A stretch of DNA of 64,000 nt from Anarhynchus alexandrinus. Taxonomy: Eukaryota > Chordata > Aves > Charadriiformes > Charadriidae. The stretch spans positions 2,413,863-2,477,862 of the forward strand of contig VUYV01000088.1 in assembly GCA_008711295.1 (NCBI GenBank). The letters run 5' to 3'. Positions 26,101 to 36,867 of the stretch are shown here, piece after piece. The stretch's first letter is position 1. The number at the start of each line of letters is the position of its first letter. The notes beneath the pieces are model-generated. The model saw only the letters and a list, made by a program, of their open reading frames with translations. It made no database searches and was not told the DNA's origin. Position numbers and translations under genes: made by a program.

Positions 26101-27262
26101 CAGGGGTCCTCAGCACTTTTTTTCTGAGCTGTGCCACAGGCAGGCTGCATGACCTTGGCAAATTACTTAATATCTGCTTTCCCATCCAGAAAATGATGAT
26201 GATACTTACCTGCCTCCCAGGAGAGGCATTTGGACTTCATTAAGGATTAGGACATGCTTTTAGTTTAGTTAGTTGTGTTGAAATGTGCTGCGTAAGCAAA
26301 AGTTATTGTTAAATAATGAATGAGGAGAAATGCTGTCAAAGTAATATAAAGGACTGAGCCAGTGCTAAGAGCGGTAACCAAATGAAAATCACACGCGCCG
26401 TGATGTCAGAGCAGGGGAGTACGACTGAAAACTAAGAATAAGCAGCAGATGTCAGTGACTCATTAAAATAACAACCTTGTATTTCTAATTTTGTCAACGT
26501 ACTGTCGCACTTTTGGTAGGACGGATTAACCACTGATGAGCCTGTAGGATTTTTTACCCACGTGGCGGTGAGTTAAGGACATAGTTATAGCTTTCAGCCT
26601 GTGCGACCGCGTCTGTGGCTGGTTTACGAGGCAGTATAAAAATCCACAGAGTAAAGATTTAGAAATGTAGGAAATTTCTGTGAAACTACTAATCGTGGAT
26701 GCTTAAACCAGTAAGTTATCTGGGTAGGGAGTGCTTTATCTTGGTTGGGAATATTTTTCTAGCAGGTCTGTGACTTTAGACATTTGCAGGTGGCCTGTTT
26801 TGCATCTTCCAACTCACGCGAGCAGCCGTGTAATGGGCGGATGCATTTACTGTGGATGTGGTACCGACACTAAATATTAGCTACTTTCTTACAGCAATAA
26901 CCAGAAAGATGCGCAGCCAAGCACTTATTTATCCCACTCCCTGTTTCACGAGCACAGGCATCTTAATTGTACTGGCAAAGCAGATGTGTGTGTTTTGTCA
27001 GCGCAACTGTGTGTTTTTGATAATCCATCTCCTCAAACTCTGCGAGGGCTCATTTTTCTCCGCATATATTATACTTAGCAGCACCTGGATCGTTACCCGT
27101 GCACCTCATGAAACCTTTTTTCTTATTCATTTTCCTAATTAACAGCCTGTGCCTGCCACGTGTGGATAATAACACTTGCATCCTCACGCAGGTAGAAGGA
27201 GTCTCTCAACAGCAGTCTTTTTTTTTTTCCCTTTGCATCTCTAAACCAACCTAACAAATTTT
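20188..27262. other. Unique non-coding sequence
   Basis: About 7 kb with no recognised transposon, RNA gene or conserved exon. The longest open frame of interest (22570-22944, 125 codons) resembles nothing I know. A short AT microsatellite lies at 24127-24146. Composition varies from AT-rich to mixed, and it could be intronic or intergenic. Confidence 0.5.
24127..24146. repeat. (AT)10 microsatellite
   Basis: Ten AT dinucleotides, interrupted at both ends by unique sequence. A smaller AT run occurs at about 40536-40551. Confidence 0.9.
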
Positions 27263-27490
27263 TGTCGAGGCGCTTCGTCGTACGGAGCCCTGACCTCTGC
27301 CGAGACACGCTGCGGGGAGCCGGAGGTCCTGCCGAACGCCGGCGCGGAGCTGCCGGCTTCTGCCCGCCGCCCCCGGCAAGCCGGGGAGAAGAGAGAGGCG
27401 AGCGGCTCCGCGGCGTCGCCGTCAGCCTTCGCCTCGCCCCGGGCACCGCGGCTCTCCCGCAGCACAACGGCGCATTGTACGGCGCTGAAT
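27263..27490. promoter_or_regulatory. CpG island A (isolated, dense)
   Basis: About 35 CpGs by eye in roughly 225 bp, beginning near GAGGCGCTTCGTCGTACGG and ending near GTACGGCGCTGAATG, with abrupt AT-rich flanks. This density is typical of vertebrate CpG islands at promoters or developmental enhancers. Both strands are open for 70-110 codons (for example 27135-27467, minus), but the predicted proteins are Arg/Ala/Pro-rich as expected from CG-rich DNA and match nothing known to me. No TATA box was seen. Direction is undetermined. Confidence 0.65.
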
Positions 27491-29029
27491 GACGAGCAGG
27501 TCTATATTAAGAAAAACATGAAAACGCAGCTTATTAGAAGCCACGGGGTTGATTGAAAGCGTAATAAATGGCAGCCTACCAACAAAGATTGTTGCTCTGG
27601 GTAGATAATCTGATTAGTAAATATTTATTTCATTACAAAGTCTCTTTTATGGTTTGATCCGGGTTCAGTCAACAATTCTAAGTGACCTCTTCAGCATTTC
27701 AAATTGGATCTGGAGGTTCTGCCATTTGAACCAGGGATACCATAAACAAATAAGAGGTTCCGTGCAATTGGAGGTAGTGGTATGAAATGCAATAGTATTT
27801 ATTTAGAGAATCCTCGCAGGGCATCTGCTGTTTGATTAGGGAGTTTGTTTGCTTTCAACTCCTAACTTGTTTAATCTTAAACTTGGAGAAGATACAGAAA
27901 TGTTGCACTCATCCAGCGACAACTGAAAAACATTAACTCCTCGACTACTGCTGTGCGGGCACCCGTTTCACCGGTGCAGCTCGTTAGCATGTCTCATAAC
28001 CTGATGGCCAGCAAATTGTGTTGTACCTGGATTCTTCAAGCAGTGTCGCAAATGCTTTTTCCCCAGGCGTGCCTGGTATAATCACCTATCAAGAAGAAAG
28101 GGAAAACACACAATTTTTATCAGCTTTGCTGGTGCATTATATGTAGCAAAGTGAAGCAAACAAATCAGAAAATCTTAATAGTTGCATTATAAATATATAT
28201 TGCACAGCCCTTGTTCTCAGCTCCTGTGAACTCTTCAATGTAATGTTCAAGGTCTGCAGAAATAATAAAAGCATTTTTGCTTTGTCCAGTGGCAGTGTAT
28301 CAGATAAATGAATGCAGATTTAAAGGAGAAGAGTGCAGTACTTTCTCCCACTGGAGACTGTGGTTTTAGCTTTAAATTCAGAAAATGCTTAAGAGAACCT
28401 TATGAAATGTAATAAAGTTCTCCTTCCCCGAGCTCACACTCTCAATCCGAAATTGTATTGAGGGAATTTGAGTTTCAATAGTGTCCTTACGGAGCAGCTA
28501 TGCTTATTACTTAGATATTAGAGGTGCCCTGTTGATGTACAAGCATTTGAATTCCAAAGGGAAATAAAGTCTGTATTTTCAGCTTATTATTGTACAATAT
28601 TGTAGGCACTCTGCAGTAAGTGTCTGAAAAAAATTGTTCTTTTTCCCTTCTAACTTTCACCACCTAACGTGTTGTCTTGGCTTCCTACCTCTGCTGCGAA
28701 AGAAGACATCAGCTTAAATTTCCAATTCCCTAGTAAGAGGTTACGTACATTATAACACTATTATAGCTAATGTTGTTTATGTACTTAATTCCTCGTGCTA
28801 ACAGCGGTGGCCACAGTTTGAAGCCGTCGTGCCACCTAGGTGCTCAAGGAAAGTACTAAAATTACCCAAGAGCAGGCTGAGAACCAGGCAGCGTGTCCTC
28901 TCCTGTTTTGTCTCCTCCAACGCTGACTTTTAACGTCCTGCTAAGTTTGCCTTGTAAATACAGGTGCGCACCAGCTAGCATAGCGGTAGGACGGCTCGCT
29001 CAAAAGCAGCAGAAGCAAAACCATGCAGC
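27491..29029. promoter_or_regulatory. AT-rich inter-island DNA, possible conserved non-coding element
   Basis: Free of recognisable repeats and located between two CpG islands. It has many homeodomain-like cores (ATTAGT, TAATAAA, ATTATTT), for example GCGTAATAAATGG near 27559 (a HOX/CDX-like word) and ACAAAG (TCF-like) near 27635, and an even texture without simple repeats. These short words occur by chance too. Function is inferred from context only, and cross-species alignment would be needed. Confidence 0.3.
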
Positions 29030-29398
29030 AGGCACACGGACGTACTCGGAAGGAGCTGCGCTGGGTAAAAATGCCTTGCCACATCCCTCGCCATCTCATT
29101 TGCACTTGGACGCGCTCCCGCGGCGTTGCGGGAATACGCTTGCTCGCGGCCTGGCTCGCGAACCCGAATCCCAATCGTCCTTCCTCCCACCCCGCGCGCT
29201 CGAAATGAAAAAAGGGAAAGAGCAAACCCGAGCGAAAGCTCTCGGCTCTCTCCACTCGCCGCGTGAAACGGAGCGTGGAGGAGAGCGCTCCAGGCAAGCA
29301 GCGGCTCCGAGTTAACCGCCAGGTCAACGCGGAAGGCCGGGAGCTGGTCGGTGTGCTCCCAGCGTGTAACCGAGGCAATGCGCGCCGCCGTTTGCAAT
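29030..29398. promoter_or_regulatory. CpG island B
   Basis: About 42 CpGs by eye in roughly 350 bp, densest at 29110-29200 and 29260-29390 (for example CGCGCGCTCGAAATG, about 29194-29208, and ATGCGCGCCGCCG). A TTATTTATAA word (TATA-like or MEF2-like) sits just outside at about 29407-29417. A minus-strand open frame of 199 codons (28941-29540) spans the island but its composition follows the GC content and I recognise no domain. The pair of islands with AT-rich DNA between them resembles the promoter area of a developmental regulator or a long non-coding RNA, but no transcript can be proven here. Confidence 0.65.
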
Positions 29399-31869
29399 GG
29401 ATAGGATTATTTATAAATGATGCATGAAGGGATTTGGAGGTCTGCAAAGGCCGTGCCGTGGCAGGATCAGAAAATGCTTGAAGGTACTCGTTCAGCCAAG
29501 CTCCTCGGCCACGTTTTCCCCAGCCCAAAATAAGCCCCAAAATGAGAGGGAATGGAAGATTTTTGCTGGGCCTCAGAAGAACTTTTCTCGGCTTCCAGTT
29601 GCACAGCCGTAAAATGAGGAACGAGCCATGCTGTGCATATATTAGGAGAGCTCCTCTTCTCTATTTTGTTTCTTTCTGCGCCCAGCAAGTACAGAAAACT
29701 TGCTACTTAAATAAAAAACGAGGGCAGGATTCACCCATCTGAAATCAGGGAGCGTTGGCTTTGGCTTCAGTCAGGATGGTGGGAGCTGGGCACACACGTG
29801 GATTTTGGTTCATGCATCCTGTGGGCAACTTTGGCACTTTTGTATGTAACTAGCCTGCTTTGCAGTTCATTTTGTCTTTTTAAGCTATATTTTAACTCTA
29901 GATTTGGGGTGGCTTAGCCCCTGAGGTCATTTAAGAGTGTTTCACAAAAGGCTCTTTATTTAAAATTAATTCTCTGAAGTGATAGTCTGGTCCCAGTTAC
30001 GTGAGTTGTGACCAACCTTAAAATTGTTGTTTTCTCTCTGTATTACAAATAGTAAACTAAGGTAAAAACGGTCTGTCTTGGAGGGAAACGGATTATAGGA
30101 CTCATTAAAGTATATGCATTTAATGTGGGATCCATATACTAATTCTTAGCACAAATGAGCAAACATTGCTTTCCGTAGATACCCTGGTGTTACTGCTGAA
30201 ACTGGGAGCCCTTCTTCCCCCAGAGTAGGTCTGCTAAATTTTAAATTGCTAAAAATGATGAAAAAATCGTTTTGACACACCCAGAGGATTAAAAGCAAAG
30301 ATACTGTTTGCTGTGCTACTACAAACACACCCCAAAACTGAAGCTCAGGTGTTTACCTTCTGGGTTTTGAGCCTTCAGTGACTGACTTTTTCCCAACCAA
30401 AGCAGTTAGAAATCACTAATGAAAGTCATAGTGTGCGTTAGCCGTCGTACACCAAGAGCTAGGGCTCAATGGAAAACACAAACTACGACTAGGCTGGAGA
30501 TAACGTCTGTGTCCTGGTTTGACACGACAATCTGGGATTATTACAGCTGGCAGTATGGCGATGATTTCAATTTTTTGGACCATATCTTTTGAGAGTCTGA
30601 GAAAGTACTGTATTAAAAAATAAACATTCTTGGGCAAACATGAAGCTGCCTGTACAGGAGAAGACCAGTTCTATTATGGCTGTACCACCTGTGCAAGTCT
30701 TCATAGTCAGCGATTGTATTTTGATTAAGGAAAGAGGTGGCTTCTCATTGCAGGAGTCCATCCATGCTGTGGGTCCCCCCACCTCGCCATATGACCTGAC
30801 TTCCCCACAAGGTCTCCGTCCTTTCTGCAATTTAATGTATTCCAGGAAGAGGGAAGGTTGTGTCTGATTATTGAGCAAATTCTTTTGTGAAATCAAAAAT
30901 GCAAGTGACTTTTGCGAGACCATAAAATGTCTTGCCTGAGCCTTTCTCATTTTAGCACATACGCCTGCCTTAGGGTTCATGCTTTTTATGTTTCTGACTC
31001 ATAGAAAACCCCATTCCTGTTGGATGCCCTGTTCCTGCTGGATGTATTGAATGATATGGTTGGATCTGCTTGTCTAATGAAGTGTAAAATCCTGCTTGTA
31101 TCTATTTGTCTTCCTATATGAATACTCTTTCTGTTTATTCCCCCTCCAACATGGATATTTTTGCCCAGGTGCTCTAATTTGTACAACTCATTTACACTTC
31201 TTTTCCCCTTTTTCTTGGCTTCATACTCTTATGCAGTACTGGTCACAAACTCTGCATAAGGACGATGTGCTCAGCCTAGTAGCTGTCTTCTGCTGCCTTA
31301 CACAGCAGTGATGCCCAGGTTGTTCTCACCCTCTGAAGGGTAAAAAAACTCCCCTTCCCCTGCCTCTTGGTGACCCAGAAGCCTTCCTCCCCTCTTCTCC
31401 CTCCTCCACACATCCCATCCTGCCTGTACCAGGAGGAGGAGGAAAGTCACTCTTGGGTTTTAACGCATTTTAGGTCTTCCTGATGTAGCAAGATACAAGA
31501 CCCGTAATAATTTCTCTCCCTGTTAAATATTGATTTATTCTTTTCCACGGCACCTTTATTCAAAGCTTCATGCCATCAGGTTTCCGTCATCACTCTGTCT
31601 GTGTGCACGTGTTCACACGTCAATACTCATTAATATTGAGTACAATTCCCTGTATTGACACTGAAGTGGACCGTGCATTTGAAAGCGCGTATTGACATTT
31701 AGGAATTGCCTGTATCGATCAAAGATTTTTCTCCCAAAGGAAGGAAGAGCCCAGCCAAATAAACAAAAGGTCCCTCTGTGATGTGCAGCCTTTGCTGCTG
31801 AAACATAGACAGGAAAGAATATGGACTTTCTTTTACCCTAAAGAGCAGTTCCCTGAAAAGCCTGTGGTG
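29399..31869. other. Non-coding interval after CpG island B
   Basis: Returns quickly to AT-rich unique DNA. Open frames of up to 137 codons (30567-30980, minus) are not recognised. No repeats were identified with confidence. Confidence 0.5.
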
Positions 31870-32139
31870 CGCAACTCACTGAGATGGGTTGATGGCTGGA
31901 AGTTGGTTTGTGAGTTTTTCCACCCGTGGTTTCATGGATTGCTTAAAAGTGTTGAGGAAGCAGCTCTTCGGGTTGAAGCCCCATACCTACGGCTGCAACC
32001 TTTANCGCAAGTCACTGAGATGGGTTGATGGCTGGAAGTTGGTTTGTGAGTTTTCCACCCGTGGTTTCATGGATTGCTTAAAAGTGTTGAGGAAGCAGCT
32101 CTTCGGGTTGAAGCCCCATACCCACGGCTGCAAGCTTTA
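31870..32139. repeat. 136-bp tandem duplication with N at junction
   Basis: The segment starting CGCAACTCACTGAGATGGG at 31870 recurs at 32006 (CGCAAGTCACTGAGATGGG), period 136 bp. Differences are few: a T-run length change (GAGTTTTTCC versus GAGTTTTCC), ACCTACGG versus ACCCACGG, and CAACCTTTA versus CAAGCTTTA. The base just before the second copy is an N (32005). Open frames here (31783-32028, 31889-32140) arise from the repeated sequence. This may be a real duplication or a local assembly mistake. Confidence 0.9.
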
Positions 32140-33585
32140 GAGCCCTGGAGATGATGAGGTGAGCTGGGGGAGCCTGAGCGCACCGTGCAGGTGGAGCAGA
32201 ATTGCTGATTGAGAGAACTTAATAGTATAGCCCATTCCACTACAGCCTGATGAGCTAATTGTTTATGCTGCGTTTCTCCAACAAAATGCATTTGTATGCA
32301 TTATGGCTAATAAACACATCGGCCAAATTCAGATGAGAGCGAAGACTACGTGCATTTCCAAGAGACTTCACTGAATTTCCCATGCTCTTCTCCTGCGCTT
32401 GAGTTTCAGTTTTATGGGGTTAAAGATGTTGTTGATAGTGTGTCCTGTTATCAGTGGGTGCTCCGCAGATGGTAGTGGCTGGCAGGGGGCTGCCCCCACT
32501 TCTCCGCGTGCTCACACCACGTCAGGGTCTGTTAAATCCAACTAGTTCTGGGAGTTACTGCTCAGAGGGTTGGCAAGGAGTTTGCTGGAAAGAAGCAATT
32601 GCACAAGTAGCTTCTTTCGGGATGAGGTCCGTGGTCTTACTTGGGGGCCGAGGAGTCAGCAAGCAATTTCTGGCATTTTCTCTCTCATCGTGCTGCTGGC
32701 TGCTGCGACCTTGGGCAAACAGCTTAACCTCGTGCAGTGGTTCCCTCTGCTGCCAGTACCCTGTGCTCCCAAAATGGAAAGGCTTTTGCTCTCTCCATAA
32801 ACAAACCTGATCCTGGCATGGACATCAGGAATCACGTCTCAGTCTCCCCATAATGTTGTTGGGTCAGGGCTGATGATCATGATGGCCGTACTGTTGTGGC
32901 AGTCCCCTGCGGGCAGTCAGAGGGGATCCGTGACTCAGCGGGGTTGTGCTGAGGCTCCTCACTTTTGTAGGATATTGTTTGGGGACGAGGCATTTTGCAG
33001 CAGTTGGGGTCTGGCCAGGGCAATGAGTATTCTTGCATACACATTTTGAAGGGTAATGAGATGTGGCTATCCCACAAACTTCTCCCTTTGCAACGGCAGA
33101 GCTCCAGGAAGCTGCACGCTGTCCTTTTGTCTGTCTTACATGGGTGATATTAACCCATCAGTGCTGCACTGTCTCTTGTGATACAGTTCTCTGTTCCCGC
33201 TTGTGCAGTTTCCAGGTGGTACTTGCTGCTCCACCCAACTCACCACTCCAGGTTTCGCTAAGGTGCACTGTGAGGGACCAAAAAAGCCATAATTCTGCAC
33301 AACAGGGCTGTGGAGACCACCCTGTTTGGCCTGACGTTTGGCCTCCTGCACCTTGTTTCCTCTGAGGAGAGGGTGAGCCTAGATAGCTTCCCTGGAGTCC
33401 TTGTCGTTGGGGTTGCTTTGCCCACGGTTCACCAAAGGTCTGGGCATGGAGACAAGCTCAGGCTGGTGGGACTGCATCACTCCTGGGACATGGGATGGCC
33501 AGCACTTGGCACAGAGCTCTTGTGTGTAGAGAGACATCAAGGCCCTGAGTAGAGACATGGGTGCTTTTGCCATCACCGTCCTCAC
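32140..33585. other. GC-richer non-coding DNA upstream of Harbinger relic
   Basis: More GC-rich than its surroundings and different in texture, so it may be an unrecognised part of the transposon that holds the Harbinger remnant. Open frames (for example 32454-32810, 118 codons) show no recognisable domain. Terminal inverted repeats were not found. Confidence 0.35.
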
Positions 33586-33965
33586 TTGATGTTTGAAGAA
33601 GCCAAACATGGGCTCAAGAGAGGGCCTGCTGCACTGTAGAGTTTTGCAGCCCCTAACACCTCCTGGTCCCTGGCTAACTGCTTCAAGATGGACAGATCCA
33701 CTGTGGGCCAAGTGCTGGTCAACAGCTCTCAGGCCATCCTCCACACACTCTTTGTTTAAATATGCATGATGCTGATGAAATTCTGGTCTCTAGGGGGGCT
33801 CTAAACTGTTCTGGGCCTCTTGATGGAATCCATGTTCCCATGTGGTACCCCATCCATGGCTGTTACAGCTTCATGAATAGCAAAGCCTACCAGCTTGTTG
33901 TCATGGAGGTGTTGGGGTGGTGTTCACCTGTCACACATTTGCCTTGTGGGTGACAGCAGGTCTTA
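33586..33965 (+). pseudogene. PIF/Harbinger transposase relic
   Basis: Translated on the plus strand, this shows two conserved parts of a PIF/Harbinger (DDE_Tnp_4-type) transposase. The first, about 33610-33756, reads ALx-SFAAPNTSWSLANCFK followed by MDRSTVGQVL, matching the usual ALWKLATPNxxxSLANxFGxGRSTVG pattern. Its expected Trp codon is a TAG stop at 33637-33639 and it ends in a TAA at 33757-33759. The second, 33762-33953 in another frame, reads PLDGIHVPMWYP then YSFMNSKAYQ, matching the block with the first catalytic Asp (codon at 33822) and the NRKxxx motif. Later DDE residues are not visible. These transposases cut and paste DNA by a DDE mechanism; this copy is dead because of the stops and the frame change. 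No terminal inverted repeats or TTA-type target duplication were seen. HARBI1-like domesticated genes are related, but the lesions argue against function. Confidence 0.75.
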
Positions 33966-34667
33966 ACTGAGCTCCAAAGTCAGCATCAGCCACCACTTCA
34001 GTTTTATCATACTAACTTCTCCAATCCCTCCTTCAGTTCTGCTCTCTGTTCATACTTCCTTAAGTTTCTTTCCTAACTTCCCTCTGTTAATAATTTCATA
34101 CTCATATTTTACATTTTTCCCAAATCTGTCTTCTGTCCACCCATTTTGTTTCCTGTTTACTGTTGAAACCCCTTTGCGTTGTGTATTCAGTAAGAATTGC
34201 CTCTCTCAATGAAACGCCTTCTGCCTGCAAACACCCCATTTCCCTTAAGACTTCCAGCAATGATCTCTGAAAATATCCACACCACTTCACGGAGAGCTTG
34301 TCTCTGGTGTATTCAGATGTCAAACTGTTTGTGCCGCGGCTTGGAGCAGACGCTGTCTCATTTGTGTGCAAAGCCCTACCGTGCACATGGGACACTTCTC
34401 AATAAATAATAGCACTGGATTCGTCTGCTGCATCCTATAGTAAAATTGGAAAATAAACCCAAACTTTTCACAGTTAAGGACTGTCTCTCCTCACTCTCTT
34501 CCCTGCATTTTAAATTTTTTTTTTTTTTTTGCTCTGCTTCCATTAAGCTTTTGTGATTGCATTCCCCAGTGTGTGAGAGCTCCCCCTTGCACAAAATTGG
34601 GCTAAAAATCAGCTGCAGATTTCCTATGGGGAAGGCTCCCTGAGAAGGGAGGAATTTCTTCTGATGG
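33966..34667. other. Non-coding, with T16 run
   Basis: Pyrimidine-rich sequence between the Harbinger remnant and an LTR-like segment, with a T16 run at 34515-34530. Nothing coding is recognised. Confidence 0.5.
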
Positions 34668-35049
34668 TGCCCTGGTTTAAGTGACACAGGACTGATTTCT
34701 CTTCTAATACTTGAGAAGACTGCACTTTTAGAAGACTCTAGTGTCTGAATTTGTGAAAATATTTACTTTATAGACAGCTATGGTGTGTGAGTTTCAAGGT
34801 CTCCGTGTTTTTGAGCTTGTCAGATGCGGGGATGAAGAGAACCCACGAGTGCTTGACCCAAGCTGTCCAACAGGATTATTCCATACCATGAACATCACAT
34901 TCGCTATAAATTAGGAAGTTTCCTGTGAAGTTTGCCCTCTCCCTGGATGGCTGCCATCCTGCGAACTTCTTGCCCCGGTGCCGGACCCCTGAGCCCTTCC
35001 CTTCCTCCTTAAGCTGTAGCACTTGCAGTGTCCGGCATCTCTTTGCCTG
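34668..35049 (+). mobile_element. Probable solo LTR, avian ERVL-type
   Basis: Begins TGCCCTGGTTTAAGTGACAC, close to the TGTCCTGGTTT start common in avian ERVL-class LTRs. It holds TATTCCATACCAT at about 34877-34889, a word I associate with the promoter region of those LTRs, followed by a TATA-like CTATAAAT at about 34904-34911. The downstream GCCCCGGTGCCGGACCCCTG stretch and CTGTAGCACTTGCAGTGTCC would fit R/U5. No gag, pol or env sequence lies next to it. The 3' limit is obscured where a CR1 begins. The family call rests on remembered consensus words, not on an alignment. Confidence 0.5.
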
Positions 35050-35214
35050 GAGAAGTTGTGGATGCCCCATCCCTGGAGGTGTTCAAGGCCAGGCTGGATG
35101 GGGCTTTGAGCAACCTGGTCTAGTGGGAGGTGTCCCTGCCTATGGCAGGGGGGTTGGAACTCGATGATCTTCAAGGTCCCTTCCAACCTAAACCATTCCA
35201 TGATTCTATGATTT
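35050..35214 (+). mobile_element. CR1 LINE 3' fragment, plus strand
   Basis: Short CR1 tail from GAAGTTGTGGATGCCCCATC through the ORF2 end (GCAACCTGGTCTAG), the GGCAGGGGGGTTGGAACTCG 3' UTR and terminal octamers (CCATGATTCTATGATTTA). Strongly 5'-truncated and abutting the LTR-like segment, as if one had inserted into or beside the other. Confidence 0.92.
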
Positions 35215-35278
35215 ACTGTCCACTGCTGGGAATGCACAGCTTCCTACTTGATAGAATTGGCTGAGTATAATCTTAACA

Positions 35279-35300
35279 ATCATAGAATCATAGAATGAGG
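35279..35300 (-). mobile_element. CR1 terminal octamer remnant, minus strand
   Basis: AATCATAGAATCATAGAATG is the reverse complement of CR1 terminal repeats, but almost no element body follows. This is an extremely short CR1 tail or an octamer microsatellite. Confidence 0.55.
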
Positions 35301-36235
35301 TGGACCAAGCAGAGCTAAACTAAGCGAGCGGCACACAGCTGTCCCCCCCATGGTTTTTGTGCCGTGCTTGTCCCTGCTGTGTCCAAACTCCTTGCAGTGG
35401 TGGGGCATCGAGCAATGCAGCGACACATCGGCCACACACTGTTCGCTTCCTCCTCCCCTCCTGCCTGGCTCACCGCTGTCTCCCTTTTCCACTGGTTGAG
35501 TTGTACGAGGCATCCTGGGTTTTTTGTCTAATGGGGGTAAAAGAAAGCAAAATGGGGGATTTTAGGAGCTGGAGTAGCTGTTGCAATGAAATGAGGGGTG
35601 TTGTGGAAATCAGCAAAGCAACGGCACAGCGGTGTCAGAAAAGCACAAGCTGCAGTGGAACCAGAAAGCCTTCTGGTCCATCCCTCCATGAATTTGCTGA
35701 TTTTAATATAAAAGTGTCTGTATTTGCAATAGGCGTGTGTGGAAGCAAACAGTGCTCCGAGGGGAAATGAAAGGAGGGATGTTGTAAACGTGCGGTACCG
35801 GCGTTGTGTTGCTAGAGATGCCTGCGTGCCTGTTCCACCATCCTGGGCTTCTGCCTGTCGTCCCTGCTCTTCTTGAAGAAGCAGCATATTTCGATACATG
35901 AAAAATCCCTCTCTCCAAGGGACATTGCATAGTTAAAACAGTGACTAATCTGTGAGGTGACCAACCACCACCACCACCCGAGGTCTCGGGGTTTCTCTGT
36001 GCTCACGAGCGTGTCTGCACATCGCACCCCCTTCTCTGCTCAAGAGCCACAGGAGTGTTGTAACACAGAGGAATCCTGCTCTTGCACAGAAGCTGATGGC
36101 AAAACAAACCCTCACTGTCCTGACCTGCGGTTTCTACGGTGGATGGCTTTAAAATTAGGGCTTGGCAAATAATTGATCCATCTGCTAGACTGCCAAATTG
36201 GAAAAAAAAATCATCACCAATGTCATTTTAAACGC
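35301..36235. other. Non-coding interval
   Basis: Mixed-composition unique DNA between CR1 copies. Open frames up to 137 codons (35357-35770) match nothing recognised. Confidence 0.45.
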
Positions 36236-36867
36236 TCATAGAATCATAGAATCATAGAATGGTTTAGGTTGGAAAGGACCTTGAAGATCATCGAGTTCCA
36301 CCCCCCCTGCCATAGGCAGGGACACCTCCCACTAGACCAGGTTGCCCAAGGCCACGTCCAGCCTGGCCTTGAACACCTCCAGGGATGGGGCCCCAACAAC
36401 CTCTCTGGGCAACCTGTGCCAGTGCCTCACCACCCTCAAAGTGAAAAACTTCTTCCTAATGTTCAATCTAAACCTGCCCTCTTCCAGTTTGAAGCCATTC
36501 CCCCTCGTCCTGTCCCTACATGCCCCAGTAAAAAGTCCTTCCCCAGCTCTCCTGTAGGCCCCCTTTAGGTATTGGAAGGCCGCAATAAGATCTCCCCAGA
36601 GCCTTCTCTTCTCCAGGCTGAACAGCCCCAACTCCTTCAGCCTCTCCTCATAGGAGAGGTACTCCAGCCCTCGGATCATCCTCGTGGCCCTCCTCTGGAC
36701 ACGCTCCAGCAGGTCCATGTCCTTCTTATGTTGGGGACTCCAGAGCTGGATGCAGTACTCCAGGTGGGGTCTCAGGAGAGTGGAGTAGAGGGGCAGAATC
36801 ACCTCCCTCGCCCTGCTGGCCACACTTCTTTTGATGCAGCCCAGGATGTGGTTGGCCTTCTGGGATG
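36236..36867 (-). mobile_element. CR1 LINE, 5'-truncated, minus strand
   Basis: Longest CR1 remnant with an uninterrupted frame. The minus-strand frame 36332-36823 (163 codons) begins [20 protein letters not shown], runs through [20 protein letters not shown], and ends [12 protein letters not shown] and VALGNLV; this is the C-terminal part of CR1 ORF2 after the reverse-transcriptase core. The 3' end at 36236 carries three octamers (TCATAGAATCATAGAATCAT) and TTGGAAAGGACC. Full ORF2 is several times longer, so it cannot mobilise itself. Intact frame and tail suggest a fairly young copy of the same subfamily as 12182-12637. Confidence 0.96.

Noticed and set aside
28941..29540. 199-codon minus-strand frame over CpG island B
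   Set aside because: High GC lengthens frames on both strands; the composition is Arg/Ala/Ser-rich with no known motif and competing frames overlap it.
30508..30550. TGTCCTGGTTTGACACGAC resembling the start of an avian LTR
   Set aside because: Only about a dozen bases match, with no downstream promoter words or end.
33379..33744. 121-codon minus-strand frame over the Harbinger remnant
   Set aside because: It is the antisense shadow of the plus-strand transposase remnant, whose conserved blocks read on the plus strand.
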